A stretch of DNA of 64,000 nt, from the NCBI RefSeq assembly GCF_008831285.2, contig NC_045148.1, forward strand, positions 18,409,002 through 18,473,001, written 5' to 3'. Under the pieces are notes generated by a model. The model had not been told where the DNA came from and searched no databases. It saw only the letters and a list, made by a program, of their open reading frames with translations. Of the stretch, positions 43,031 through 56,025 are shown in pieces. The number at the start of each line of letters is the position of its first letter. Position 1 is the stretch's first letter. A program made the translations under genes and the position numbers. This stretch comes from Nymphaea colorata (Eukaryota > Streptophyta > Magnoliopsida > Nymphaeales > Nymphaeaceae).

Positions 43031-45596
43031 TTATTTTTTTGTTTTTGAAGTGCTCCAGAAAAATGAGATTTTATTTCAAATGAGAGGAAAAGGGACTCGC
43101 CCGTCGGTACAAGGAACAACATTTGCCGACACCTTTACCAGGGGTAATCAATCCAAGGGCTATGTTTATCCTTCATGCATTTCGTTTTGCCTTAAACATC
43201 TTTTTCATTCTAAATGCAGTGTAGTGTTTGAGAAAAATATTGAAAGTTTGATGTTTCAAACTTTTGAAAGAGTGCTTAAGAATTACTTGAGAATGTAAAA
43301 TATTTTGGCGAAAACTAGAATTGGAAAATCGTTATAAATATTATTTGAAAAGCTTAGGAAATCATTTTGAAGTCACTTTAGTATTACTTTAAGTAGGTTT
43401 GAGGTTTTTCTTAATTCGGTTACTACCTATTTAGAGCTCCATCTTATCTTGCTTAAGTTCTTTGGAGTACTGCTTGTTATCGTAACTGATATTAAGTGAG
43501 ATTGAATGCATAAATGCATTGATCCTATATGGTTAGAAAAGAGTAAAGTATTCCTACCATAACATTCATTTAATAGCATTCCTACCATGACATACATCTA
43601 AGATTTTTGTAATAAATATTTTTTGGATAAAATGAGAAAAGTTTTTAAAAATGGAATGGCATTGTAGGCCATCAAACATGATTCCAATATTGGGTCATTA
43701 CTGGAGTTTTGGTCTTGGTGAAGTCGGTCAATGAAAAGATCTCGAAAAGAAAAATGTTCAAAATAATGGAAAAGACATGATTACCAAAAAAATGTAGAGA
43801 ATGAGAGAGAGAAATAGATCTCGAAAGTCACAAAATCACAGATTTAAAAGAAAAAGAGATACATATTCGTATGCATATTTATATATATACATATATATTT
43901 ATATATAGATGTATAGATATGTATATGAAAGCTTGTGAATAGGACAACTATTACAAGAAAATTGATTTCTCCCACCATTGGGTGTGGAAGAAAATTAAGT
44001 ACTCACAAAATGGAAAATGACGAACCACTCATTGGGGTTCTAAACGTGAGATTGACATGAAAATGCATATTAACATGTGCATATTCGTGAATTGCTTTCC
44101 CAGGTTGGACGAACACCAACCTCAAAATCAACATAAAAATGAATAAAATCCCAACCCAAGCACCCATTCCCTTGATTCATTTGCTCATTAACTAAGAAAA
44201 AAATTAGGACATCATGCATGAACATTTTTGGCACACAACAAGCATATTTTTGGAAAGAAATGAAGAAATGGAATTTATTTCACCTTTCCCATACTCCTGG
44301 TACACTCAAGAGTAGCTATTGACCCCGGAGAGGAAATCATTTAAGCTTTCTTGCACGGCCATGGGGAGGTGGCAGGAGAAAATAAGGAAATGAAAATAGA
44401 GAATTATTAGATACCTCTAATATGAATTCTATTAGAAATGAATCCTCCCTTTTGAATGATCTTGGAGTCGCCGAAGATGAAGCTCCAAGACGATAAACCC
44501 CCAAGAGATCTCTTTGTGCTCCTTTGAAGAATTTGAATTTGGAAAAGTTTGCTCCCAAGGTTGGAGAAGAAGAGTGAAGTGGAAAAAGAGGGCTAAAAAA
44601 AAAAAATTAGACTTTCAAGTGAGGAAGCACAAGAGGTTCCTCCATGTTTGGCTCCCCCTAAAAGGGAGGCTTGTGGGGGTATTTATAGAATATTTTGGAA
44701 CTAAAATTCAGAATTCGAATTTTGTTGAATTTAACAAGAATTTCATGTGAATTTCAAGTATTTTTTAATGATTTCTAAAAATGGGCTTTGACTAAATGGG
44801 ATTGCCCATTAACCCTGCAAACACCCATTTGGGGTGTGAGCAGGGCTATTGCCCACCCAAAAAATGCCAAAGCTGGGCCCCAAGGGGTGGTTTTTTTCAT
44901 AAAAAATGGAGGGCTCAGCGCACCAGGTGAGGGCCTGGCGCGGCACAGTGCATTGTGCGCAATAGTGCACATTGCACAGCAGCGCAAGATGCACTGTCGC
45001 GCGCGTCATGCTGCCAAGCGCATCGCACATGGTGATTGTTTGTGCGAGCGCTCACGCATGATGGCTCGCCCACGCATAGCGCACATTTGCGCGGCCGTGC
45101 AGCACGTTCGTGCGCGTCAGCGCATACTTCTCCCTCTAAAGAAAAACAAAATAAAACAGAATCAGATCTAATCAAATCGAAAAAAATGCATAAGTAGGTA
45201 AATGTTGTTTATGTAAGAAGCATAAAATATAAGCATATATTTTTATTTAAAAAGTGTAAAAAAAGGTTTTGTTAAAAATGGGTGACTGACTCCATTTTGA
45301 GCTACTCCGGGTTCGTTTTGAATCTAGATTCGATTCAATTAACCACCAACGTGTTCTCGTCAGTGGGTTAAGCTTCAAAAATACATTTCGACATATAAAA
45401 CAAAGAAAATGTTTGTGCACGCGCGTGTAGTGCTCATAGCACCACTTTGTCGTTTTGAACTTGATTTTGGATTTCAAGTTTGAAATGTTTGATTGGATCT
45501 AGACTTGGGTTTAAAAATTAACTTTGTTTTGGGTCTGAAATTGAAATCCAAATAATAAAATACTAGTCTTCTTTTGAAGAATTTGGGGTGATAACA
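43020..45596 (-). repeat. Gypsy LTR related to the 3' LTR at 6,180
   Basis: On the minus strand it starts TGTTATCACCCC (45,596) and ends with the 'gggcgagtccc' region at 43,095, both as in the element at 6,180-7,925. It keeps TATAAAT at 44,681-44,687 and the AT microsatellite (43,870-43,925). Its U3 differs, with a GC-rich block at 44,800-45,130 in place of the 71-base repeats. It sits inside the Copia integrase piece. Confidence 0.75.
44800..45130. repeat. GC-rich block with GCGCA-type motifs inside the LTR
   Basis: In otherwise AT-rich DNA this stretch is dense in GCGC, GCGCA and TGCGC motifs. The frames on both strands (45,175-44,915 minus; 44,788-45,171 plus) follow this composition and show no domain. 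The related LTR at 6,180 has no such block. Confidence 0.7.
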
Positions 45597-46075
45597 GATG
45601 CCTCTTTTTGCTACTAAGCCGGCATTTGCCGTGCTTAGTGGCAAAGATAAGCACCCCAAATTTTGAGTGACGAAAATTTTAGCTAAAAAGATTAAAAATG
45701 TTGAAACTCCATTTCAGGTTTTAACCCTTTACCTGAAAGGGTTGTTTGAGCTTACGTTGCAGGTTTAACCCCTTGTCTATGCGGGTTTGCCGATAACGAA
45801 TTCAGGCTTAACCCCCTTGAATGGGTTGCCTTAACTTGCATCTTAAGTTTATTCTCTTACTTGTGTGGGTTGCTTTGGCTTGCATTGCAGGTTTAACCCC
45901 TTTACCTGCATGAGTTGTTTTGGCTTGGATTGTAGGTTTAGCCCCTTTAACTGCATGAGTTGCTCTTTTGTCCATAATTTCAAGTTTTACCCCTTTCCTG
46001 AATGGGTTGCTCGACAAAAAGTGAAAATGCTGGGAAAGAACCCTCATCACCTCGAACACCTTTTTTGAAACAAAG
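45597..46075 (-). mobile_element. 3' non-coding end of the minus-strand Gypsy remnant
   Basis: It adjoins the LTR start and contains the 'gcaaaaagaggcatc' purine tract (minus strand) and the tandem repeats at 45,713-46,012. It aligns in order with 5,875-6,179 of the first element. No pol sequence of this copy follows on its right side. Confidence 0.7.
45713..46012 (-). repeat. ~43-bp tandem repeats next to the LTR, about seven units
   Basis: Units read like 'caggtttaacccctttacct' with 'gggttgctttggcttgc' spacers and correspond to the array at 5,875-6,090. The 83-codon frame over them (46,059-45,808 minus) only reflects the repeat. Confidence 0.75.
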
Positions 46076-48540
46076 AATGAAACTATGGTTGCTCCAACAT
46101 TGGTTGTGATAAGAAGACTTCTATCACCTCGAGTGTCCTATGGTGAAGTTTTTGTTTTCACCAAAGGCAGGATTTTGAAATTGTTTAATAAAATTCCCCA
46201 AACTAGTGCTTGGGTTGTTTTTGCTTTGAAAAGCCCTTAGCCAAATGACCAAGTTGCGCTTGTTTCATAAGGTTTCCTTCCTGGTGACCACATTGAGATA
46301 GCTTTAGAATGCTTTGAACCTAGCGGCCAGGTTACACTTAATCAAATCTAGCTTAGCAACTGAGTTGATTTGATTGGGATACAATCCCCCTTTATTTTTA
46401 TAGACAAGATGTGATTTGTGAAATAAAAATATATGTCATAAAAGCAATTTAGAAATGCCTTGAAATATTCATAATAAAAAAATGTACCAGTAATTGTCAT
46501 GAGTGGTAATGGATATAATCTGATTCAAAATAGAATGCATGAATGTACTGGGTATAAGATAGAAAGTTGATACCTGGATTGAAGCGAAAATAATATAAAA
46601 TGCCCCAATGGAAAGAAGGTGTGGACAAAATTATAGGAAGGAAATTGATATATTTTCCGCTAACAGAAAAATGAGTGTACAAGGTAATAACATATATATG
46701 AGCTTAGGTATGAAAGAATTTATGTTTTGTCTTTAATGACAAGAAATTAAGACAAAGCTTTAGGAAAGAAATTTGTTATAAGAATATGATTGTTAGATGG
46801 TGATTCTCATAGCGAGATATCAAATTGATAGTTTAGGAAAATGGAGAGCCTTAGTTTTCAAATGATTAAATTTTAAGGAGAGTATAAATATATGAGGTTT
46901 GACTTAGGAAAATATAGACTTAATAGGGTGAATAAGTCAAAATTAGATGTTTGACGATTGAAAATAGAATATATAAGAGCAAAGCAAAGGTTGGTAATCA
47001 ACTTAGAATAAATGATGACCCAATAAAATCATGGAAGTAGTAAAATATGGAGAAAAACACTCTATAGGTATTGAAGCTAGAAAATTACTTGGCTAAACAT
47101 AAATGAGGGAAAAATGGAATGCATGACCTAAGTCAAGCACCTGTCGATCACAGATTGAGATTGAGGCAAAGGAAGTTGCCTCAATAAAATGAATGCATGG
47201 ACCAAATTATATAAAAAAAATTGATATGTGAAGGTGAAAGGTAATATCATTTATTACCTTTTGAATATCAAAAAATTTTTGACAAGCAATTGGGGTAAAA
47301 CTTGTATGAAAGAAATTTATTGTAGAAACATCATCAATAAATAGTGATTTTCATATCTCAATATCAATATAGGAAAATAGAGAACATTATGAGCAATTTA
47401 TCACTTGTGAATAATCCTAGCTTTGAAAGGATTGGACCTCAAGTAGTGTATAATAAATGCATAGTGCTTGATTCATATAAATCCAATAAGTTAAAATCAC
47501 ATGTTACATGATTGAACATAGAGTATAGTTGAGTAAAACAATGATTGGTATTAAATTTGGAATAAATGATTACACAAGAAAAGTAAGAAAATAGGGAGAC
47601 AGATATACAATGGGTGTTGACATTAGGAAATTATTTGGCTAAATGTAAATGATGGAAAAAGAATGCATGACCTTAGTCAAGCAAAGTTTGGTAATTGAGC
47701 CAATAGATAACTATCATGTTCAAGAATAGGAGGTCAGACAAATTAATAAATAGGTAATTGACAAGATTTAATAAATGTAAATTTGGAAGCAATTCTAAAA
47801 AAAATGGGCTTGCAAACGAATAATTGATGACCCAATGAAATTATGGAAGTAGTAAAATGAGAAGAAAGAAACCCTATGGGTATTGAGGATAGAAAATTAT
47901 TTGGCTAGATATAAGCGAGGGAAAAAGAATGCACGACCTAAGTCAAGCAAGGTTGGTAATTAAGCCAATAGGTGGCTATCAAATTTAATAAAAGGTTTTA
48001 CAAATGAATAAATGAGAGATTGACAAGATATGAAAAAAAGTAGATCTTGAAGTAATTCCAAAAAAATGAAAATTGCTAAATCATACTTTCTCCAGTAAAT
48101 CTCTTGAGAAGACGACGATGACGTTGATGATGGTGGAGTTGCCAACAACAAGCTCATGAGGAGGCCTGCGACACACTTTACACCTAAGAGAGGAAATAAA
48201 CTCTCTACCCCTTCTTCATATGCTCCCCATCCCTGTTTCCATCACAAAAGCTCTCTTTCTCTCCCTCTCATGTGTTTAGTCTAGTATCGATGACATGGGT
48301 TGATGTTCAAAGCTGGTATTATGCCTACGTTGGTGCGCAGGCTCTTGCGGATGCCAAGTAGGCCAGAAGGGGCACTTATCATTTTCTTAAAGGCTATCGA
48401 CGGTGCATGTAACCTGATCTCGTGGGTAGTGATTAAAAAATGCAGCTATAAAAGCAAGAAGACTTATGAAGAAAATATCACTTAAAGGCTATCGACCGTG
48501 CATGTAACCTAAACCTCGTCATGTGCTCGACCAAGTTTGA
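46076..48540. other. AT-rich sequence with dispersed internal repeats, no gene
   Basis: A stretch containing 'ttatttggcta', 'gaatgcatgac' and 'taagtcaagca' occurs three times (near 47,090, 47,635 and 47,905), in the same order each time. A direct repeat of 'aaaggctatcgac.gtgcatg' lies at 48,388 and 48,484. Some of this may be 3' untranslated sequence of the neighbouring Gypsy remnant, which I cannot prove. Confidence 0.5.
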
Positions 48541-48870
48541 ATTGGTTTCAGAATCGGATGATATTAATTTAAAATTGGGGATTCAAATTTGGGTTCAGAT
48601 TTATAAATTTACAATAATGTAGAATAAAATACTTTATTTAGATTCCTATAAATTTGGGTTTATATATCCATTATCTTTTTTGTTTCCGATTGGGTATCTA
48701 TTTGATGCTGAGTCTGAATCCAAATTTAATCGGATGCCAATTTTTAATATCGAATTCTATCTGATTTTTTATTTGGATATCAAATTTCTCTTCTTTTCGT
48801 ATCTGATTTATTTAAAGAAACTTGATCGGATATTTGATCTGAATCAGATCCACTGACATCCCTAATAACC
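48541..48870. repeat. Possible decayed transposon with GGAT/ATCC-rich sequence
   Basis: Segments such as 'gaatcggatg', 'taatcggatg' and 'cttgatcggatatttgatct' are spread through this stretch. It ends 'gatccactgacatcccta', a form often seen at the ends of plant dispersed repeats. I cannot find matching termini or a target duplication. Confidence 0.25.
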
Positions 48871-50231
48871 AGCCTCCCCACGAAAGGCTAATAGGACGAT
48901 GAACCCCACGATCCGAAAGCTTGAGGAATTAAATGCCGACAAGGAAATAGAAAATGGCGACGAAAAATATGGGAGATGAAGATCTCAGATGACGTTACAG
49001 AGCCATTTGTGACGTGTAATTTCCACCGTCAATTGGCAGCATACGTCATCACATCAGATTCTATATCTACGTCATCTTCACACGAACATGCCAAATCCTT
49101 CTTCGTTCTTATTGCTCGGTCACTCTTCGCGTTCATTCTTCTCCTACTTTGTCAGCTTTAGTTGTTTCTCTTTTTCGATTCTCATTTTTCATTAGATCTT
49201 GTTATTCATGTTTTTGTTATTACATCATTAGAAGGAAAGAAACAAGGGCGGCAAGTGTGGTATAGCTCACATCTTTAAAGGTATGCTTCCTGCAAATTAC
49301 GTCATATGTCCGCAACGCTGTTTCTCATACCTATATATATATTATGGCCCAAGTGAAAGGTAGGCAGTCATGAGTATGTGTCAATCCCTTCGTCCTGAAC
49401 CTTGGAGGCAAAGGAAGGAAGAAGTCATGGCTGCCTGCACCTCTAAGGCCTCGTTACTAAGGCGGCCAGCTTCTTTTAGTTGTTTCTTCATCTTATGGTC
49501 TGAAGGCAGGGGCAGAGGCAGGTGTAGGACTGTTTCGTGCATATTTATATTTATGGAATAATTACATAGTGTTTTGTTTGGTTCAAAATTCAAAGCATTA
49601 CTGCCCTTCGGTGAAGGAACTTTTGGAAATTAAAGAAAAAAGTTCTTACAACCCAATATTTTTGCAAATCCTAACAAAAGGCATTCACAATGGTAGATGC
49701 AGCGATGGCTTTGCTAAACAGTGATGAGGAAAAAGAGGAAACATCTTCTCAGTTCATATGTATGTGTACATCTCTTCAGTTTCATTTTCTGTTGTTCCCT
49801 AGCAGAAGAATTCTTTGGGTGCGCCAATTCGACTGCTCGCGAGCAATTAGCGGCTTTTCATAAAAGATAATAAGACAACATCTTATTGGACGTATCCATG
49901 GAGGTAGAGGCAAATCTATGGAGAAGCTTAGTCATCATCAAAGAGGGGCCAGGAAAGTAAAATTTTCATCATTTAACTTCTCACACGAGCTTTCCTTTTT
50001 CTTTTCTTCTCTTTTGGTAATTCAATAAGAGGTTGAAACCTCACACCCTTTCCCCCATCCCTGTTCAAGGCTGTCGAACGGTTCTTTTCTTCCCTTTAAA
50101 ATGAGTAGTTTTTCATCGATTCTTCACCACAAAATGACGACATTCATCGTTAGGATAGCCATTCTTTTTCTTTCAATTAATTAAATATCAAAGAAGGGCA
50201 AGAATGGAGCACAAAACGCTAAGGTTATTGA
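48871..50231. other. No gene supported
   Basis: Short frames (48,976-49,161; 49,370-49,561) lack domains. The first has a hydrophobic end but no other sign of coding. A CT-rich stretch occurs near 49,980-50,030. Confidence 0.5.
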
Positions 50232-53200
50232 ACCAAATGACTCAAAATGTCAACCAATAATTTCTACTCATTGCACTAACTACAACTTGATTTCAATCAT
50301 TTGTTACATACGTATAGAATGACTTAGTGGTTTGAAATAAGAAGTTCGTTTGGAAATGAATGAGAGTCAGGTCATTAAATTGGTCCCTTACAGTTAATCT
50401 AGTGTATTTCAATTGTTATTACATCTATAATGAATGATTTAAATGATTGAAATCGCAAGTTCATATGGATACAAATGGGATCTATGCATTACTTTGAATG
50501 CGTGTAATTAGTCCGATGAGTTGAATTTGTTGTTACATCTATAGTGAACGATCTAAAGGATTGAAATCACATGTTCGTACCAGTACAAGTGAGATTTAAG
50601 TGATTCAAATGATCGTGCATAGTTAATTCATATGATCGTGCATACTTTATTGAATGTGTTTAACTTGTTGTTACATCTATATTAAATGATTTAGTAGATC
50701 GAAATCACAAGTTTGTATGAAAATGAATGAGATTCGAGTGATTCATTTGGTTTCTTATGGTTAATCTAATGTGTTTCACTTGTTATTACATTTATAATGA
50801 TTCTTAATATGGATGTGCTTAACAAGTGATTCATTTGGTGTCATACAGTTTACCAAATGTGTTTCACTTGTAATTTAATTGAATGTGCTTAACAAGTGAA
50901 ACACATTAGGTTAACAATAGGGCACCGAATGAATCACTCAAATCTCATTCATTTTCATGCAAGCCTGTGATTTCAATCTACTAAATCAATTAACATGGAT
51001 ATAACAATAAGTTAAGTACATTCAATAAAGTATGCATGATCATATGAATCACTTAAATCTCACTCGTATTGATTCAAACTTGTGATTTCAATGTAGTATA
51101 TCGTTCACTTTAGATGTGACAACAAGTTCAACTCATTGGCCTAAATACAAGGGATCCAAGTAATGCATAGATCCCATTTGTATCAATGGATCTCATTTAT
51201 ATACATATGAACTTGTGATTTCAATCATTTAATACATTAATTAGAATCACTTAAATCTCACTCGTATTGGTACGACTATAGTGCACGATTTAAAGGATTG
51301 AAATTACAGGTACATATCAATATAAGTGCGATTTAAGTGATTCTTTTGATCACACATACTTAATTGAATGTGCTTAACTTGTTGTTACATCCATGTTGCT
51401 TTATTAAGTGAATTGAAATCACAAGTTTGTATGAAAATGAATGAGATTCAAGTGATTCATTTGGTGTCTTATAGTTAATCTAATGTGTTTCACTTGTTAT
51501 TACATCTATGATCAATGATTTAACTAATTAAAACTCACAAGTTTATAAGGATATAAAGGAGACCTATGCATTTGTTTGATCCTTTGTAGTTAGTACAATA
51601 AGTTGACCATGTTGTTACATCTATAGTGATCGATGCACAAGTTCATATCAGTACGAGTGGGATTTAAGTGGTTCATTTGATCACGCATATTTAATTGAAT
51701 ATACTTAACTTGTTGTTACGTTTATATTAAATGATTTAGTAAATTCAAATCATAGGTTTATATGAAAATGAATGGGATTTGAGTGATTCATTTGGTGTCT
51801 TACAGGTAACTTAATGTGTTTCACTTGTTATTACATATATTTGATCACTTATATTTAACTGAGAGATTATGTGATTCATTTTCACTTGTTCTTACATACA
51901 TTTGATAAATTATATTTAATTGAATGTGCGTAACCATTTGTTACATACGTATAGAATGACTTAGTGGCTTGAAATAAGAAGTCCGTATGAAAATGAATGA
52001 GAGTCAAGTCACTATATTGGTCCCTTATAGTTAATCTAATGTATTTCACTTGTTATTACATCTATAATGAATGATTTAAATGGTTATAATCACAAGTTTA
52101 TATGGATACAAGTGGTTGAAGTCACTATATTTGTACATGTGTAGTTAGTCCGATGAGTTGAATTTGTTGTTACATCTATAGGGAACGTTCTAAAGGATTG
52201 AAATCACATGTTCGTACCAATACAGGTGAGATTTAAGTGATTCATATAATCATGCATACTTAATTGAATATGTTTAACTTCTAAAGGATTGAAATCACAT
52301 GTTTGTGCTAAAATGAATGAGATTCGAGTGATTCATTTGGTGTCTTATAGTTAACCTATTGTGTTTCACTTGTTATTACATCTATGATCAATGATTTAAA
52401 TGATTATAACTTACAAGTTTATATGGATATAAAGGAGACCTATGGATTAGTTTGATCCCTTGTAGTTTGTTCAATAAGTTGAACTTGTTCTTACATCTAT
52501 GGTGATCGATGTAAGGAACTGAAATCATAAGCTCGTATCAATACGAGTGGGATTTAAGTGATTCATTTGATCACACATACGTAATTGAATGTGCCTAACT
52601 TGTTGTTACGTCTATATTAAATGATTTAGTAGATTAAAATCATAGGTTTGTATGAAAATGAATGACATTTCAGTGATTCAATTGGTGTCTTATAGGTAAC
52701 CTAATGTGTTTCACTTGTTATTACATATATTTGATCACTCATATTTAATTAAGAGATTAAGTGATTCATTTTCACTTGTTATTACAAACAATTTGATCAT
52801 TTGTATTTAATTCAATGTGCGTGACCATTTCTTACATACGTATAGAATGACTTAGTGGCTTTGATACCAGAAGTTCGTTTGGAAATGAATGAGAGTCAGG
52901 TCGTTAAATTGGTCTCTTATAGTTAATCAAATGTATTTCACTTGTTAGTACATATATAATGAATGATTTAAATGATTGAAATCACAAGTTCATGTGGATA
53001 CAAACGCGTGTAGTTAGTCCGATGAGTTGAATTTATTGTTACAACTATAGTGCACGATCTAAAGGATTGAAATCACAAGTTCGTATCAATACAAGTGCGA
53101 TTTAAGTGATTCAAATGATCACACATACTTAATTGAATGTGCTTAACTTCTTATTACATCTATATTGCTTGATTAAGTGAATTGAAATCACAGGTTTGTA

Positions 53201-54898
53201 CGAAAATAAATGAGATTTGAGTAATTCATTTTGTGTCTTATAATTAACCTAATGTGTTTCACTCGTTATTACATCTATGATCAACGATTTAAACGATAAA
53301 AACTCACAAGTTTATATGGATGTAAAGGAGACCTATGGATTAGTTTGATCCCTTGTAGTTTGTTCAATAAGTTGAACTTGTTGTTACATCTCATTTATTT
53401 GTATCTATACGCACACTCAATCACTGGTCACAATACAAGTGAGATTTAAGTGATTCATTTGATCACGCATACTTAATTGAATATGCTTAACTTGTTGTTA
53501 CGTCTATATTAAATGATTTAGTAAATTGAAATCATAGGTTTGTATGAAAATGAATGAGATTTGAGTGATTCATTTGGTGTCTTGTAGGTAACCTAATATG
53601 TTTCACTTGTTATTACATATATTTGATCACTTATATTAAATTGAGAGATTAAATGATTCATTTTCACTTGTTATTACATATATTTGATCACTTATATTTA
53701 ATTGAGTGTGCGTAGCCATTTGTTACATATGTATAGAATGACTCAGTGGCTTGAAATAAGAAGTTCGTTTGGAAATGAATGAGAGTCAGGTCATTAAATT
53801 GGTCCCTTATAGTTAATCTAGTGTATTTCACTTGTTATTACATCTCATGAATGATTTAAATGATTGAAATCGCAAGTTCATATGGATACAAATGGCATCT
53901 ATGCATTACTTTGAATGCGTGTAATTAGTTCGATGAGTTGAATTTGTTGTTACATCTATAGTGAACAATCTAAAGGATTGAAATCACATGTTCGTACCAA
54001 TACAAGTGATGTTTAAGTGATTCATTTGATCATGCATATTTAATTGAACGTGTTTAACTTGTTGTTACATCTATATTAAATAATTTAGTAGATCGAAATC
54101 ACAAGTTTGTATGAAAATGAATGAGATTCGAGTGATTCATTTGGTGTCTTATGGTTAACCTAATGTGTTTCACTTGTTATTACATTTATATTGATTCTTA
54201 ATACGGACGTGCTTGACAAGTGATTCATTTGGTGTCATATAGTTAACTAATGTGTTTCACTTGTAATTTAATTGAATGTGCTTAACAAGTGAAACACATT
54301 AGGTTAACAATAGAGCACCAAATGAATCACTCAAATCTCATTCATTTTCATGCAAACCTGTGATTTCAATCTACTAAATCATTTAACATGGATATAACAA
54401 CATTCAATAAAGTATGCGTGATCATATGAATCACTTAAATCTCACTCGTATTGATTCAAACTTGTGATTTTAATGTAGTATATCATTCACTTTAGATGTG
54501 ACAACAAGTTCAACTCATTGGACTAACTAAAAGGGATCCAAGTAATGCATAGATCCCATTTGTATCAATGGATCTCATTTATATACATATGAACTTGTGA
54601 TTTCAATCATTTAATACATTCATTAGAATCGCTTAAATCTCACTCGTATTGGTACAACTATAAACATAATAACAAGTTCAACTCTTTGGATTAACAACAA
54701 GGTACCAAACTAATGCATTGATCCCATTTATATCCACATAAACTTGTGATTTTGATCATTTATTATAGATATAATAACAAGTGAAATACATTAGATTAAC
54801 TTTAAATGACCAATTGAATAACTTGAATTTCATTCATTTTCATTCAAACTTGTGATTTAAATCCACTAAATCAATTAATATGGATGTAACAACCACTT
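50232..54898. repeat. Satellite-like array, ~115-120-bp units with internal inversions
   Basis: Units share 'acttgttgttacatctata', 'gattgaaatcacaagtt' and 'gtgattcatttg'. The typical spacing is 115-120 bases with local duplications. Orientation switches: plus to about 50,880, minus to about 51,290, plus to about 54,290, then minus to the end. A block of about 1 kb (50,265-51,284) recurs about 3.4 kb downstream (53,690-54,662), inversion included. There is no coding potential. The right end joins the second viral fragment at 54,898. Confidence 0.85.
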
Positions 54899-56025
54899 AA
54901 GGATTACCACTAGATACTGAAACCCAATGTTTTCAAAGGCGATACACACTCAGACTTCGTGTCTCTCTCTGCTCGTGGCAAAGGGAAAATGAGAAGTAAG
55001 GCAAGAAATTGCTGGCAAAAGACCAATGCCCGGCTAGGGGCTCGGTGTTAATCATTTATACACAAAACTTCATAGTACAATAATTCAGTGAATAAATTCG
55101 TTTGACAAAAGTAATACGCACTGACCTATACTTTACAAAAGAAACAAAAGAAAACAGTGCTTTGGCAATCTTGTCATGATTCGCCAGCAAACGAGAGGAC
55201 AATGATCAAAATAACACAAAAATGACTCATGACTCATTATCTTGCTTTCGGTGCAATAATCGGAAAGCGACAGATGATTCATTGTGTTGCTTTTCGCTCC
55301 GAATATATTCTTGTCGGAGTTTTGTCTTCATTCTTTTGTTTCGCTACTTTCCGCCTCAGATTCCAATATTCATTGTACTGCAAATTCGTGGTGGAGGCAG
55401 AAGCCTTTTGTTTGGACACGACAATTCTGGCACTTGCGCATCTCCTTTGTGATTTGCTCTAGTTACAACTTTCTTCAAACTCTTTTGTTTTTGGAATATT
55501 TTTGTACATGAGTTCTTCATTTTGAAAGACTGCAACTTCTAGATAATCAACAAAATTGATTCTTTGAAATTTTCAGCACAGCGCTTCTTCCCATTTTGGA
55601 CCTGCAACAAAATTTTAAAAGTCTCTAAAGACATTGTTAGCATAATTGCCGTCGATGGAGTATTAGATTATCCAGTATAGTTTTCTTAATGGCCCCCATA
55701 ACAAAATTTCTGGTTCGAATGATGTCCATTTGAGGTTATTGACAATCCAGGTAATTCTTCATGTGTAGTAGAAATCCAGATTTGGATATCTGCGTTCTGC
55801 TGCATCTGTAAATTCTGGATAAAGTTTTCTAGTTTTTTGATAGACCTTCCATCTACGCTCTGCTGTGTCTACCAGCCAATCTTCCCATTGCCTTTCAGTA
55901 GATCTCATCATCTTGCATTCTCTGGTGAGAGCGTCTGGTAAAGAATGGTGTATCCTTTTGACCAGATCAATTATAAAATCATACTGGGATAGCAGAAATT
56001 GCCACCAATCAAATCTTTGTAGGGA
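54899..56025 (-). pseudogene. Partial second caulimovirid copy: RNase H end, C-terminal domain, promoter
   Basis: Read on the minus strand from 56,025: LQRFDWWQFLLSQYDFIIDL (RNase H end), HHSLPDALTRECKMM, then the ~200-residue C-terminal extension with frameshifts (to about 55,250). The promoter region follows, with TATAAA at 55,055-55,060 and 'gagagacacgaagtctgag' near 54,960. It corresponds to about 32,010-33,104 of the larger copy and ends at 54,899, directly against the satellite. Differences from the larger copy are numerous, so these are separate integrations or an old duplication. Confidence 0.8.

Noticed and set aside
44788-45175. 127-codon plus-strand and 86-codon minus-strand frames rich in Ala, Arg and Cys
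   Set aside because: They are produced by the GC-rich block of the LTR. No start context, domain or conservation.
48300-48485. 61-codon frame near a repeated 'aaaggctatcgac' motif
   Set aside because: It ends inside the direct repeat and has no domain. The repeat is more likely a small duplication scar.
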